Shown: positions 1-8,819 of the stretch, one piece after another
Numbering within the stretch: position 1 is the first letter of the stretch
How the letters are laid out: each line of letters opens with the position of its first letter
DNA from: Sedimentisphaerales bacterium
GTDB taxonomy: Bacteria > Planctomycetota > Phycisphaerae > Sedimentisphaerales > Anaerobacaceae
Direction of reading: 5' to 3'
Assembly: GCA_016927855.1 (NCBI GenBank)
Contig: JAFGLV010000034.1
Coordinates: 20,637-84,636, forward strand
Length of the DNA: 64,000 nt
The notes under the pieces: generated by a model
What the model was told of the DNA's origin: nothing
Databases searched by the model: none
The model's input: the letters and a program-made list of their open reading frames with translations, nothing else
Program-made: the position numbers and the translations under genes

Positions 1-1
1 T

Positions 2-1036
2 GTGGGCATCGAGCGGCTTTCCGGGCGCGTGCTGCTGGCATACTGGGTGGGGACCGGGCGCTGCAATCTGACCGCCATCCAGTCCGAGAAAGGGCTGGTC
101 GTCATCGATACGGAGATGTCGCCGCGGATCATGGCGCCGATCAAGGCGCGAATCGAGCGCGAGTTCAGGCGCAACGACTGGGCCTACGTCATCAACACGC
201 ACGCCCACATTCACCACACCGGCGGCAACGCGCTGTTCGACGGCGCGGCGGTCGTCGGGCATGAGAACCTTCCCGAGGACATGGAATGGCTGGTGCGCAA
301 GCAGGCGGACCCCGAGGCAAAGCGCCGAGACCTCGAACGCGCCGCCCAGACGCTGCGCAACCTCCGCGCCGCCCTGCCGCAAGTAGCAGGCAATCGCGCC
401 CAGACCCGGATGATTCGCGGTGAGATCAGATTCTGGGAGCTGTACACCCAGGATATGAAGGAAAGCTATGAGGTGGTCAAACCGTCGCTGACGTTCGCCG
501 ACAGGCATACGCTGGATCTGGGCGATCTGAAGCTGGAGCTGGTGTTCTTCGGCAAAGGTCACAGCATCTCGGATATCCTCACGTACGTTCCGCAGGAAAG
601 GCTGCTGGTGACCGGCGCAATCGTGTACCAGCGCGGCCACCTGCCTGAGATCGGCGAGCAGTCACACATGCAGGACGTGCAGCGCTTCTTGACGGTCCTG
701 GACGAATTTCTCGCGCCCGAGGTGCCGATCGACCGCCTGATCTCGTCGCACAGTCCTCCCTTGCTCAAGGGCGATATGCTACCGGTGCGCAACTACTATC
801 AGGGGATGCTCACGGCGGTCCGCGCGGCCCGCCAGGAAGGCCTGACGTTACCGCAGACGACCGCTCGGCTGACCGTACGCCGCAGCTTTCCATGGTTTCG
901 CGAACCGCCGCCGGGTGATTGGGCCCATGGCATGCACGAACGCAACCTGCGGAACCTCTGGCGGATTCTCGACGAAGAGCAGCAGCAACCGACGACGAGT
1001 GGCAACGCAACCGAAGGGAGGCAACAGACACGATGA
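2..1036 (+). CDS. MBL-fold metallohydrolase, probably 5'-truncated by the window edge
   Basis: This is a metallo-beta-lactamase-fold protein of 344 visible residues. The first in-frame start is a GTG at base 2, with no room for a ribosome site, so the true start probably lies outside the window. The metal motif is H67-A-H69-I-H71-H72. The Asp expected at the fifth place of the usual HxHxDH motif is His here. Later candidate ligands are H187 and D191 (GHSISD) and H250 (SSHS). The substrate cannot be told from the sequence. The stop overlaps the ATG of the downstream flavodoxin gene (ATGA), so the two are probably translationally coupled. MBL plus flavodoxin resembles a split flavodiiron layout, but flavodiiron proteins carry HxExDH, so I do not call it one. 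The fold is fairly certain and the function is open. Confidence 0.8.
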   Translation: MGIERLSGRVLLAYWVGTGRCNLTAIQSEKGLVVIDTEMSPRIMAPIKARIEREFRRNDWAYVINTHAHIHHTGGNALFDGAAVVGHENLPEDMEWLVRKQADPEAKRRDLERAAQTLRNLRAALPQVAGNRAQTRMIRGEIRFWELYTQDMKESYEVVKPSLTFADRHTLDLGDLKLELVFFGKGHSISDILTYVPQERLLVTGAIVYQRGHLPEIGEQSHMQDVQRFLTVLDEFLAPEVPIDRLISSHSPPLLKGDMLPVRNYYQGMLTAVRAARQEGLTLPQTTARLTVRRSFPWFREPPPGDWAHGMHERNLRNLWRILDEEQQQPTTSGNATEGRQQTR

Positions 1037-1518
1037 CAGCATTGGTCATTTACGATTCGTTCTTTGGCAATACCGAGCGCATTGCGCAGGCAATCGGCGA
1101 GGGTCTGGGCGGGCAAGACGAGATCCGCGTATCCAGAGTGGACGGTCTCAAGCCCGAGCAAATGGCGAACTTGGCGCTGCTGGTTGTCGGGTCTCCCACG
1201 CGCGCGTTCCGGCCGTCACCCAAGATTAGCGCCTTCTTGCGGGTGCTTCCCACGGGCAGCCTCAAGGGCGTCAAGGTTGCGGCATTCGATACCCGGATCG
1301 ACGTCGCCGACATCAAGTCTCGCCTGCTCCGGCTCCTCGTGCATCGGTGCGGCTACGCCGCCAAACCCATCGCGACCAAACTCGCCAGGAAAGGCGGAGA
1401 GCCGGTCGCCGCACCGGAGGGGTTCCAGGTTGCCGGCACGAAAGGCCCCCTCAAGGAAGGCGAACTCGACCGAGCCACTAACTGGGGCAAGCAGCTCGCC
1501 GCAGAGGTGATGAGATGA
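1033..1518 (+). CDS. flavodoxin-like FMN protein
   Basis: This 161-residue protein has the flavodoxin fold. The N-terminus MTALVIYDSFFGNTER ends beta-1 with an FMN-phosphate loop (S9 to T14), followed by a helix. A second flavin-loop candidate is VVGSPTRAF near residue 55. The length is typical of short-chain flavodoxins. The start at 1033 overlaps the stop of the MBL gene, and the upstream in-frame codons belong to another frame of that gene. It probably acts as a cytoplasmic one- or two-electron carrier whose partner could be the coupled MBL protein. The C-terminal third is Lys- and Gly-rich and less typical, so a flavodoxin-family NAD(P)H oxidoreductase subunit is also possible. Confidence 0.8.
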   Translation: MTALVIYDSFFGNTERIAQAIGEGLGGQDEIRVSRVDGLKPEQMANLALLVVGSPTRAFRPSPKISAFLRVLPTGSLKGVKVAAFDTRIDVADIKSRLLRLLVHRCGYAAKPIATKLARKGGEPVAAPEGFQVAGTKGPLKEGELDRATNWGKQLAAEVMR

Positions 1519-1563
1519 AAGTCGGTGGCTTCGAAATACTGTGAGGGCAGGTACGGCAGGCGC

Positions 1564-1602
1564 TTGCGGCCATGTCTTCTTACGTTATAATGTAAACGTA
1601 AG
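1564..1602 (+). promoter_or_regulatory. vapBC promoter with overlapping palindromic operator
   Basis: The -35 is TTGCGG (1564-1569) and the -10 is a perfect TATAAT (1586-1591), with 16 bp between them. An inverted repeat with perfect 8-bp arms, CTTACGTT (1579-1586) and AACGTAAG (1595-1602), straddles the -10. The antitoxin ATG lies 12 bp further on, after AGAAAGGA. This is the layout expected of a site where an antitoxin or toxin-antitoxin complex represses its own operon. The regulation is inferred. Confidence 0.7.
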
Positions 1603-1614
1603 AAAGGAATTGCC

Positions 1615-1869
1615 ATGGACAAGATACTCTCGGCTCGCGTGGACGAAGCAATCATCCAGAAGATAGCATCCCTGGCCCGTCAGATGGGCACCACTAAGAA
1701 GAAGGTCATCGAAGAAGCGGTTCGTTCCTATGCTGAAAAGGTCAAGTCGGGGGAGACGGATGTGCTGGAGTTGACGCTTGGGGCATGGTCGCGCAAGGAA
1801 TCCCCTCAGCAGACCGTGGCAAAAGCCCGCAAGGCCTTTCGCCGGTCTATGGGGAGACGTCGCTCGTGA
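1615..1869 (+). CDS. VapB-like ribbon-helix-helix antitoxin
   Basis: This is a basic protein of 84 residues. Its N-terminus (MDKILSARVDEAIIQKIASL) looks like a ribbon-helix-helix DNA-binding segment: a short strand with alternating residues, then two helices, the second with KKKVIEEAV. The C-terminal half, with a WSRKESPQQTVAKARKAF stretch, would wrap and inhibit the toxin. The stop overlaps the GTG start of the PIN toxin by 4 bp (GTGA), the usual toxin-antitoxin arrangement. The palindrome over the promoter fits autoregulation. Pair type is assigned mainly from the toxin next door. Confidence 0.8.
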   Translation: MDKILSARVDEAIIQKIASLARQMGTTKKKVIEEAVRSYAEKVKSGETDVLELTLGAWSRKESPQQTVAKARKAFRRSMGRRRS

Positions 1870-2249
1870 GAGCCTACATCGACTCCGACGTGCTGATCTG
1901 GCACCTTCGCGGCGAAGCGAAGGCGGGGAAGCTGCTGCAGGCTCTGAGAGACGGCTATAAGTATGAGCTCTGGACAGGAGCCCTTCAGCGAGCAGAGATT
2001 GTCTTCTTCATGCGACCCCGAGAAGAGGATGCAACGCTGCTGTTGCTCAACGAACTGAAAACGGCTGTTGTCGATCAGTCAATAGTCGACCTCGGCGCTG
2101 GTCTGTATCGGCGGTGGCACCCCAGTCACGGCGCGGATATTCACGACTGCATTCTGGCCGCAACCGCTCTGCAGACGGGAGGCCAGATATTCACCCTGAA
2201 TAAGAAACACTTTCCGATGCCGGAAGTCATGGTGACGAAGGCGTGGTAG
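1866..2249 (+). CDS. VapC-like PIN-domain ribonuclease toxin
   Basis: This is a 127-residue PIN-domain protein. Start GTG 1866 is chosen because it overlaps the antitoxin stop and puts the first strand, RAYIDSDVLIWHL, at the N-terminus. The longer in-frame extension back to 1785 lies inside the antitoxin gene. Acidic metal-site candidates are D6 and D8, the Glu in LQRAEIVFF, and the Asp residues of GADIHDCILAATA near residue 93. PIN toxins of this family cut tRNA or rRNA in a metal-dependent way; the target here is unknown. All acidic motifs are present, so the toxin looks intact. Confidence 0.85.
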   Translation: MRAYIDSDVLIWHLRGEAKAGKLLQALRDGYKYELWTGALQRAEIVFFMRPREEDATLLLLNELKTAVVDQSIVDLGAGLYRRWHPSHGADIHDCILAATALQTGGQIFTLNKKHFPMPEVMVTKAW

Positions 2250-2293
2250 ACCGCGCGGCGAACACGTGCTTTTCGTCGTGGAGGAATCGACCT

Positions 2294-3088
2294 TTGAATC
2301 ACAGTCTTGGCAGATTGCTCTGGTCCGATGTGGCAGCCGTGTTGCTCTGCGTAGGCGTAGCGACTCAGGCCGCAACGGCCGACGCGGTGTGGATTGAATC
2401 GGCGAAGGCTGATTTTCGAGCGTTTCCGGCGCGGCTCGAACGGGATGCTAAGGCGACATTTCTCGATCGCGACAACGCGGCCATCTTGCTCTGGGCCGGG
2501 TTGGCGAGCGTCGCGATGAACAACGGCAATGCGGATGACGACGTCGCGCGGTACTTCGAAAGGCACGACACGTTCGGCAAGCTCGACGCCGAGGCGCTGA
2601 ATGTCATCGGCTCACCACCGACCCACTTCGCGGCGGCGGCTCTCTGGTATGGCGTTAGCGCCAACCACCGGGACGAGATCAACAAGCAGCGTGCCTTGAC
2701 GATGTTCACGGCGCTGACGATTAATGGCGTCGCGACTACGGCACTGAAGGCCGTGCGGCAGAACGACCGACCGGCCGGCGACGCCTGGGCCTGGCCCAGC
2801 GGACACACCTCCAGCTCGTTTACCGTCGCGTCGGTCCTGCATGAGTTTTATGGGCTGAAGGTTGGCATTCCCGCCTATGTCGGCGCCGGCCTGGTCGCGT
2901 ATCGTATGATGGACGTCGGCGATCACTGGGCCAGCGACGTGGTGTTCGGCGCCACGCTGGGCCTGGTGGTCGGGCATACCGTCGCGCGCCACCACAAGGC
3001 GCCGGGGATTGCCGGTTTCGAGGTCCTGCCCTACTACGGCAACCAGAGAGCACCCGCCTTAGGGGTAAGCCTGGCCCGACGATTCTGA
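2294..3088 (+). CDS. secreted PAP2-family phosphatase
   Basis: This is a PAP2/vanadium-haloperoxidase-fold acid phosphatase of 264 residues from the TTG start. TTG 2294 is preferred over GTG 2243 because GGAGGA (2279-2284) sits 9 bp upstream and it begins a clean signal peptide (LLWSDVAAVLLCVGVATQAA). The three PAP2 motifs are present: K152 with R159-P160, PSGH at 168-171, and R204 with H211 and D215 (YRMMDVGDHWASD). It probably dephosphorylates lipid or small phosphate esters outside the cytoplasmic membrane. The long form overlaps the end of vapC, but I see no functional link. Confidence 0.85.
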   Translation: MNHSLGRLLWSDVAAVLLCVGVATQAATADAVWIESAKADFRAFPARLERDAKATFLDRDNAAILLWAGLASVAMNNGNADDDVARYFERHDTFGKLDAEALNVIGSPPTHFAAAALWYGVSANHRDEINKQRALTMFTALTINGVATTALKAVRQNDRPAGDAWAWPSGHTSSSFTVASVLHEFYGLKVGIPAYVGAGLVAYRMMDVGDHWASDVVFGATLGLVVGHTVARHHKAPGIAGFEVLPYYGNQRAPALGVSLARRF

Positions 3089-3182
3089 CGAACCCGAAGG
3101 TTCACGCTTGCCTTCCCGTCCGACTTGCGCAACAATAGCGTCCACGAGGAGTTTTTCAGACCCACGTAGGAGGTGTGTGAAA

Positions 3183-5900
3183 ATGGCTCGACTGGCGGCG
3201 ACCTGGCTCGTGATGGTATCGATCGCTCCGGCGGTGATTGCCGGCTTGCCTCTGCCCGGCCTGGGTACCGACACGCGCGTCACAGACCTGACCTGCGAGT
3301 ACCTGACCAATCCGCTGGGCATCGACGTGGTGCATCCCCGCCTGAGCTGGAGGCTCCGCTCGCAGTGGCGCGGCCAGAAGCAGACCGCCTACCAGGTGAT
3401 CGTGGCCAGTAGACTCGACCTGCTGAACGACGACCAGGGCGATCTGTGGAATAGCGGCAAGGTCCCCTCCGATCAGTCTCTCGATGTGGTCTACGCCGGA
3501 ATGCCGCTGACCTCGCGCACCCACTGCTTCTGGAAGGTCCGCGTCTGGGACAAGGACAACCGGCCCAGCCCCTTCAGCGACGTCGCGACCTGGGAGATGG
3601 GCCTGCTCGATCCCAATGACTGGTGGGCCGAGTGGCTCGTCGCGCCAGATGGCGAGCCCAACGCGATGCGTCCGGCACCCTACATCCGCAAGACCTTCGC
3701 CCTGTCGAACTGGGTCAAGCGGGCGCGCCTCTACATCTGCGGGCTCGGCTACTACGAACTGCACCTCAACGGCGCCAAGGTCGGCGACCATGTCCTCGAT
3801 CCCGCCTTCACCCGATACGACAAGCGTGCGCTCTACGTGACGTACGATGTCACCGACCGGTTGCGCCGAGGGTTCAACGCGATGGCGGTCGTGCTGGGCA
3901 ACGGCTGGTACAACGTGGGCACGCGCGCCGCCTGGAACTTCGACCGGGCACCGTGGCGCGACCGGCCCACCCTGCTCTGCCAGCTTGAAGTGACGTTCAT
4001 CGACGGCTCGCGCCGTACGATCGGCAGCGACGGGACCTGGCGCGTCTCGGATAGCCCCATCCTGTTCAACAGCATCCGCAACGGAGAGACCTACGACGCG
4101 CGACAGCAGATCCCGGGATGGGACAGCGCCGACCTGTGCGACGCGAACTGGAAGCTCGCGCACGTCGGCAAAGGCCCCGAGGGAACGCTCAAAGCCCAGA
4201 TGCTGCCGGCCATCGAGGTCGCTCAGACACTCAAGCCAGTGACGCTCACGGAGCCGAAACCGGGGGTGCACGTCTTCGACCTGGGGCAGAACATCGCCGG
4301 CTGGGCGCAACTGCGCGTACGCGGCCCGGCCGGCACCAAGGTGGTGATGAAATACGCCGAGCGGCTCGCTGATGACGGCACCATCGACCAGAACGACATC
4401 GCCGTGCACACCTACAGCGGCGCGTTCCAGACCGACACCTACGTCCTGCACGGCGACGGCACCGAGGTCTGGGAGCCACGCTTCGTCTATCACGGCTTTC
4501 AGTACGTCCAGGTGACGGGTCTGCCCAGCCCGCCCGATCTCGACACGTTGCGCGGCCGCGTCGTACACACCGCCTTCGACCGCGCCGGCCGATTCGAGTG
4601 CTCCAACGAGCTGTTCAATCGGATTCAGCGTAACGCTCTCTGGTCGTACCTTGGCAACTTCCACGGCTATCCGACCGACTGTCCCCATCGCGAGAAGAAC
4701 GGCTGGACCGGCGACGCACACCTGGCCGCGGAGACCGGACTGTACAACTTCGACGCGGCGGCTGCCTACACCAAGTGGATGAACGACTTCAAGGACGAGC
4801 AGCGTCCGAGCGGCGAGCTGCCCGGTATCGTGCCGACCAGCGGCTGGGGTTATCACTGGGGTAACGGTCCCGCCTGGGACAGCGCTTACGTCCTGATCCC
4901 GTGGTACCTCTATCAGTACGAAGGCGACACGCGCATCCTGGCCGAACACTACGGGCGGCTCAAACGCTATGTGGACTACCTGACCAGCCGTGCGGAGAAC
5001 CACATCGTCTCCATCGGTCTGGGCGACTGGGCGCCCGCCAAATCGACGACACCTGAGAAGGTCACCTCCACAGGCTACTACTACCGCGATGCCCTGATCG
5101 TCTCGAAGATCGCCGGCCTGCTCGGCCGCACCGAGGACGCGCGCCGCTACACCGATCTGGCCCTGGAAATACGCGATGCCTTCAACCGGGAATTCTACAA
5201 CCCGGACACCGGCCTCTACGACGGCGCCACGCAGACGGCGCTGAGCTGCGCGTTATATCATGGTCTGGTGCCACCCGACGCGCGCCGGCGCGTGGTGGCG
5301 AACCTCGTCAAGATGATCAAGAGCAACGACGACCATCTCGACGCCGGCATCCTCGGCACCAAGTACCTGATCGACGCGCTGACCGCCAACGGCCGGGCCG
5401 ACGTCGTATACAGGATGGCCAACCAGACGACGTTCCCGAGTTGGGGACACTGGATTGAGCAGGGCGCGACCACGCTGTGGGAGCAATGGGACGGCGGCGC
5501 CTCGCGCAATCACATCATGTTTGGGCACATCAGCGCATGGTTCTACGAGGCCTTGGCCGGCATCAATCCGGACCCGGACGCGGTCGCCTTCAAGCACTTC
5601 ATCATCAAGCCCCAAGTGCTGGGCGATCTGGCCTGGGTGCGCGCCGAGCACGAGTCCCGTTATGGTACGATCGTCAGCAACTGGGATTGGTACGGCAGCA
5701 CGTTCACGCTGAAAGTGACCGTCCCGCCCAACACGACCGCTACGGTGTATGTCCCCAGCGATGAGGAGGCGTTCGTCAACGAAGGTCCCGGCTACATCCA
5801 CTCCGGCGACCATGTGCGCTTCGCCGGCCTGGAAGACGGCTACGTCCTTTTCAAGGTCGAATCAGGCACGTACAAGTTCGTCTCACAGGTCACGCGTTGA
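3183..5900 (+). CDS. secreted GH78 alpha-L-rhamnosidase
   Basis: This 905-residue protein has a signal peptide (about 1-20) and the full GH78 architecture. An N-terminal Fn3-like domain (TCEYLTNPLGIDVVHPRLSW) comes first, then a beta-sandwich (about 150-330), the concanavalin-like domain, the (alpha/alpha)6 catalytic barrel (about 470-790) and a C-terminal beta-sandwich. The catalytic-barrel signature DCPHREKNGWTGDAH lies at 499-513, with acidic residues E504 and D511. The ATG at 3183 follows AGGAGGTG and starts the signal peptide, so upstream in-frame codons are excluded. It removes terminal alpha-L-rhamnose from plant or algal glycans or glycosides. Together with the GH29 gene at 45-46 kb it shows deoxysugar-containing glycans are used. 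Confidence 0.93.
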   Translation: MARLAATWLVMVSIAPAVIAGLPLPGLGTDTRVTDLTCEYLTNPLGIDVVHPRLSWRLRSQWRGQKQTAYQVIVASRLDLLNDDQGDLWNSGKVPSDQSLDVVYAGMPLTSRTHCFWKVRVWDKDNRPSPFSDVATWEMGLLDPNDWWAEWLVAPDGEPNAMRPAPYIRKTFALSNWVKRARLYICGLGYYELHLNGAKVGDHVLDPAFTRYDKRALYVTYDVTDRLRRGFNAMAVVLGNGWYNVGTRAAWNFDRAPWRDRPTLLCQLEVTFIDGSRRTIGSDGTWRVSDSPILFNSIRNGETYDARQQIPGWDSADLCDANWKLAHVGKGPEGTLKAQMLPAIEVAQTLKPVTLTEPKPGVHVFDLGQNIAGWAQLRVRGPAGTKVVMKYAERLADDGTIDQNDIAVHTYSGAFQTDTYVLHGDGTEVWEPRFVYHGFQYVQVTGLPSPPDLDTLRGRVVHTAFDRAGRFECSNELFNRIQRNALWSYLGNFHGYPTDCPHREKNGWTGDAHLAAETGLYNFDAAAAYTKWMNDFKDEQRPSGELPGIVPTSGWGYHWGNGPAWDSAYVLIPWYLYQYEGDTRILAEHYGRLKRYVDYLTSRAENHIVSIGLGDWAPAKSTTPEKVTSTGYYYRDALIVSKIAGLLGRTEDARRYTDLALEIRDAFNREFYNPDTGLYDGATQTALSCALYHGLVPPDARRRVVANLVKMIKSNDDHLDAGILGTKYLIDALTANGRADVVYRMANQTTFPSWGHWIEQGATTLWEQWDGGASRNHIMFGHISAWFYEALAGINPDPDAVAFKHFIIKPQVLGDLAWVRAEHESRYGTIVSNWDWYGSTFTLKVTVPPNTTATVYVPSDEEAFVNEGPGYIHSGDHVRFAGLEDGYVLFKVESGTYKFVSQVTR

Positions 5901-6041
5901 ACGTCGCGGCCGCGCGACTGCCCTCGCCGGAAACGCCTGACGGCGCCACTACAAACGAGCCTTTCGCGACGCCACTGCAATTCCAGGTGCGGGAGGAGCG
6001 GGACTCATACGGATATTAGGAACCATTCTCCCGCTTGGGCT

Positions 6042-6143
6042 TGTCATCCTGAACGGAGCGCAGCGCAGTGAAAGATCTGGGCTGCGACCCGGAAGGCCAT
6101 CGACTGCTAGGACCAGATCCTTCGGCTTCGCCTCAGGATGACA
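6042..6143. repeat. 102-bp inverted-repeat element (copy 1)
   Basis: Termini TGTCATCCTGA (6042-6052) and TCAGGATGACA (6133-6143) are exact inverse complements. The inner parts GATCTGG and CCAGATC also pair, so the whole piece can fold into one long hairpin. It lies between the convergent genes ending at 5900 and 6191. Related copies with diverged termini lie at 44744-44865 and 61034-61134. No ORF is present inside. A non-autonomous, MITE-like element is the best guess. Confidence 0.7.
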
Positions 6144-6190
6144 ACCGGGATGCCACCCAAGGATTTTTCCGTATGCGTGTCATGTGTCAC

Positions 6191-6823
6191 TCAGAAAAGC
6201 AGTGCGATGCCGTAGCCGTCCCGAGGCTGGATCGACAGCAGATCGAAGATCGTCATTGTGGACGCGCGGACCTCGAACGTCGTCTGCGCCTCGCCCTCGA
6301 GCGCGCCGCGGCTATAGACACGTATCCGGTACCTTCCCACGTCGAAGGCGCCGAGTGACCGGGTGACTTCGTACGGCCTGAGGGCCGGTGTGCCGAACGC
6401 CGCCGGACGTACCTGTTCGATGCCATACCCCGCCGAACAGCACAGCCCATTGAAGAGGATGATCGAAGACGACGCGTGAGTGCTCCACTCCAGGTCGATC
6501 ACGATGTCGCTTCCGTGGCGACTGACTGTGGCGTCGTCAAGTGTCAGATAGGGGTCCGACGTCTTGCCGGAGACCGTCGCGACCACTTCCTCGAAAGGTC
6601 TCGGCCACTCGGGTGTCACCGTCACGTCCATCGGCCTCATGGTCTTCATCGTCAGCAGATCGCCCAACGGACGCTGTTGAAACAGCAATGGCTCGTTAAT
6701 GGCAGGCGCCATCGCTCGCGTCCAGTCCGCACCGAGGGAAGACGAGACGTCGTCCAATACTGATCCACCAGCCACTACACTCATGGCCAGCACCACACCC
6801 AGAACCCATACGTACTTCTTCAT
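6191..6823 (-). CDS. secreted protein of unknown function
   Basis: I do not recognise this 210-residue protein. It has a clear Sec signal peptide (MKKYVWVLGVVLAMSVVAGG), then a soluble, beta-rich segment with no transmembrane helix and a Cys-Cys pair in NGLCCSAG. The middle (about 70-170) has alternating hydrophobic strands such as SDIVIDLEW and RYRIRVYS, which would suit an Ig-like or beta-sandwich fold. The ATG at 6823 is preceded by GGGAGGT. It is monocistronic and convergent with the GH78 gene. A predicted promoter lies 264 bp upstream. Confidence 0.75.
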   Translation of the reverse strand: MKKYVWVLGVVLAMSVVAGGSVLDDVSSSLGADWTRAMAPAINEPLLFQQRPLGDLLTMKTMRPMDVTVTPEWPRPFEEVVATVSGKTSDPYLTLDDATVSRHGSDIVIDLEWSTHASSSIILFNGLCCSAGYGIEQVRPAAFGTPALRPYEVTRSLGAFDVGRYRIRVYSRGALEGEAQTTFEVRASTMTIFDLLSIQPRDGYGIALLF

Positions 6824-7086
6824 TGTTTACCTCCCTGTAAACTCATGAGTCGCCCTAGTCGGCCGGGATTCCGTGCCCGGCACTTTTCCCAAGCGGACCG
6901 GAGGCACACCAAAGCTGCCAGGCGAAACGTGTCTCCGCGCGGACACCGCACGCGCCCTCCGCGCCCAGGTCTGTATGCCCACGCACACCACGACCGGGAG
7001 AAACCAGGTGTATTCCCCGAGGCAGTCCTCCGCACACACCCTTGCCTGCGACACGGCATGTCGGGACACATCCAATATCGACATTT

Positions 7087-7115
7087 CATATACACTTATT
7101 CTGCACAGTTGTCAA
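7087..7115 (-). promoter_or_regulatory. predicted sigma70-type promoter
   Basis: On the minus strand, TTGACA (7110-7115) and TATATG (7087-7092) are separated by 17 bp. It faces the secreted protein ending at 6823 but lies 264 bp ahead of its start, giving a long leader. Confidence 0.55.
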
Positions 7116-7316
7116 GAAGAAAATGCAGATGCGACAGCGGCGCGGTTCGATCCGGTGCGCTCGCCGCCGGGGGATGTGGCTCGTCCCCGGCCAGATTCCT
7201 CTACTCCGGCCACTTCCGGCAGCCCCTCAGTCAGAATGGCAATCACAGTTGCCGGCAGCCAGAACCTGCCTACAAACGGGAAGCGCGTCCAAAGGGCTGA
7301 CGTTGAGTGTTCTTGC

Positions 7317-7346
7317 TTGACAGCGGTCGGGGGCGACCGGTATGAT
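7317..7346 (+). promoter_or_regulatory. predicted promoter of the DUF1015/aminotransferase operon
   Basis: TTGACA (7317-7322) and TATGAT (7341-7346) are separated by 18 bp, about 150 bp upstream of the DUF1015 start. The spacer contains the small inverted repeat GGTCG/CGACC. Confidence 0.6.
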
Positions 7347-7497
7347 CCGCCATTCCGGAGGTTCGGAGAATCGCCGCCAGGGGGTTCCCGCCTCAGTATC
7401 GAACCAGATTCCGCGTGTGGGCAGAAACGTGCAGCCGTCCCCAATGCCGCCCGGGCGAGTCTGCGGACGTGAAGACCCTCAGGAGATGGCGCTAACG

Positions 7498-8817
7498 GTG
7501 AGAATGGAAGTTAAGCCTTTCAAAGCACTTAGGTTCGACGGTCGAGTCGTGGGCAACGTGGGCGACTGCATCGCGCCGCCGTATGACGTCATCGACGCGG
7601 CCCAGCAGGAGCAGTTGTACAAAAAGAGTCCGTACAACGTCGTCCGCATCACTCGGGGCAAGACCCTCTCCTGTGACGATGGCGAGCACAACCAATACAC
7701 TCGCGCCGCGGAGTACCTGACGCAGTGGATGCGCGAGGGAGCGCTCAAGCTGGACGCGCGGGAGTCGGTCTATGGTTACGTGCAGGATTTCGCACTTGAC
7801 GGCATCGCGTTCCAGCGGCTGACCTTCATCGCGCTGGGCAAGCTGGAAGATTTCGGCAAGACAGTCCGGCCGCACGAGCAGGTCTTCGCCAAGCCCATGC
7901 AGGACCGGCTCAACCTCAAGCGGGCCACCGCCGCACGCTTCGGGCTGGTCTTCATGCTCTACGACGACCCAGAGCAGGTCGCCGACGCCATAATTCTGAA
8001 AGCCGCGACCCAGACGCCGCTGGTCGATTTCGTCGACGAGCAGAACGTGCGGCACCGGCTGTTTGCCATTGAGGCGGCCGACGATATCCAGGCGATCGTC
8101 CGGATGATGCGCGACAAGAGCGTCATCATTGCCGACGGCCATCATCGCTACACCACCGGCTTGACCTACTGGCGCGAGACCGGCAACCCGGCGGCCGGCT
8201 ACCAGATGCTGGCCTTTACGAATACGCGCCAGCCGGGCCTGGTAGTCCTCGCGACCCACCGTGTGGTCGGCGGCATTCAGGGTTTCCAACCCCAGGCGCT
8301 GCTGGAGCAGCTCAAGGGCAAGTTCGATGTCGTTGAATTCGCGTTCGGCCGGGCTGGCAAGAGCAAGGAACAGGCCAGACAGGGCATGTTAGCCGAGATG
8401 AAGACGCTCGGCACGAAAGACGCCAGCGTCGTCGGCATCTATATGGGCGACAGCGCCTTCTACGTCGCTATTTTGAAGGACGAGCAGCACATGGCCGCGG
8501 CGGCACCGCAGATGAGCTCGGCCTGGCGCACGCTCGACGTCTCGGTCCTGCAGAAGCTGGTCATGGAGGAGCTTCTCGGCTTCGATGCCGAGACGATGGG
8601 CAATCCCGACCGTGTCGCATATGTCAAGGACATGCCCAACGCCATCAGCGATATCATCGCACGGGTCGACGCCGGCGAGAAACAGATCGCCTTTCTGACC
8701 AACCCCGTCAGAATGCCGCAGCTCGTGGACGTCACCGACGCCGGCGAGCGCATGCCACATAAATCCACGTATTTTTATCCTAAAATGTATACCGGACTGA
8801 CCATTCAAAAACTGTAA
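7498..8817 (+). CDS. DUF1015 family protein
   Basis: This 439-residue protein opens with the DUF1015 signature VKPFKALRFDG followed by IAPPYDVID. It also has the conserved SPYNVVRI, the central PHEQ and the DGHHRYTTGL block near residue 215. DUF1015 proteins are cytoplasmic, without an agreed activity. In many genomes they sit beside serA and serC-type genes, and a class V aminotransferase follows here after 80 bp. The start is uncertain: AGGAG (7481-7485) fits GTG 7498 best. ATG 7504 is two codons on, and the upstream ATG 7486 is too close to the ribosome site. Confidence 0.85.
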   Translation: MRMEVKPFKALRFDGRVVGNVGDCIAPPYDVIDAAQQEQLYKKSPYNVVRITRGKTLSCDDGEHNQYTRAAEYLTQWMREGALKLDARESVYGYVQDFALDGIAFQRLTFIALGKLEDFGKTVRPHEQVFAKPMQDRLNLKRATAARFGLVFMLYDDPEQVADAIILKAATQTPLVDFVDEQNVRHRLFAIEAADDIQAIVRMMRDKSVIIADGHHRYTTGLTYWRETGNPAAGYQMLAFTNTRQPGLVVLATHRVVGGIQGFQPQALLEQLKGKFDVVEFAFGRAGKSKEQARQGMLAEMKTLGTKDASVVGIYMGDSAFYVAILKDEQHMAAAAPQMSSAWRTLDVSVLQKLVMEELLGFDAETMGNPDRVAYVKDMPNAISDIIARVDAGEKQIAFLTNPVRMPQLVDVTDAGERMPHKSTYFYPKMYTGLTIQKL

Positions 8818-8819
8818 GT

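Larger units (their letters stand above)
6824..7497. other. intergenic region with divergent promoters
   Basis: This 674-bp gap separates a minus-strand secreted protein from the plus-strand DUF1015 gene. It contains one predicted promoter for each side (7087-7115 minus, 7317-7346 plus). Short open frames inside it lack ribosome sites and family resemblance. The minus-side leader of about 255 nt could hold a small RNA, but I found no known RNA motif. Confidence 0.5.

Noticed and set aside
2..1518. split flavodiiron (oxygen/NO reductase) system
   Set aside because: The MBL part lacks the HxExDH di-iron motif and has HxHxHH, so the name is not justified.
3156..5003. 615-codon open frame antisense to the GH78 gene
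   Set aside because: It mirrors codon structure of the real gene in high-GC DNA and shows no domain or ribosome site.
6873..7472. 199-codon frame in the 6.8-7.5 kb gap
   Set aside because: No ribosome site or family resemblance, and it overlaps both predicted promoters.
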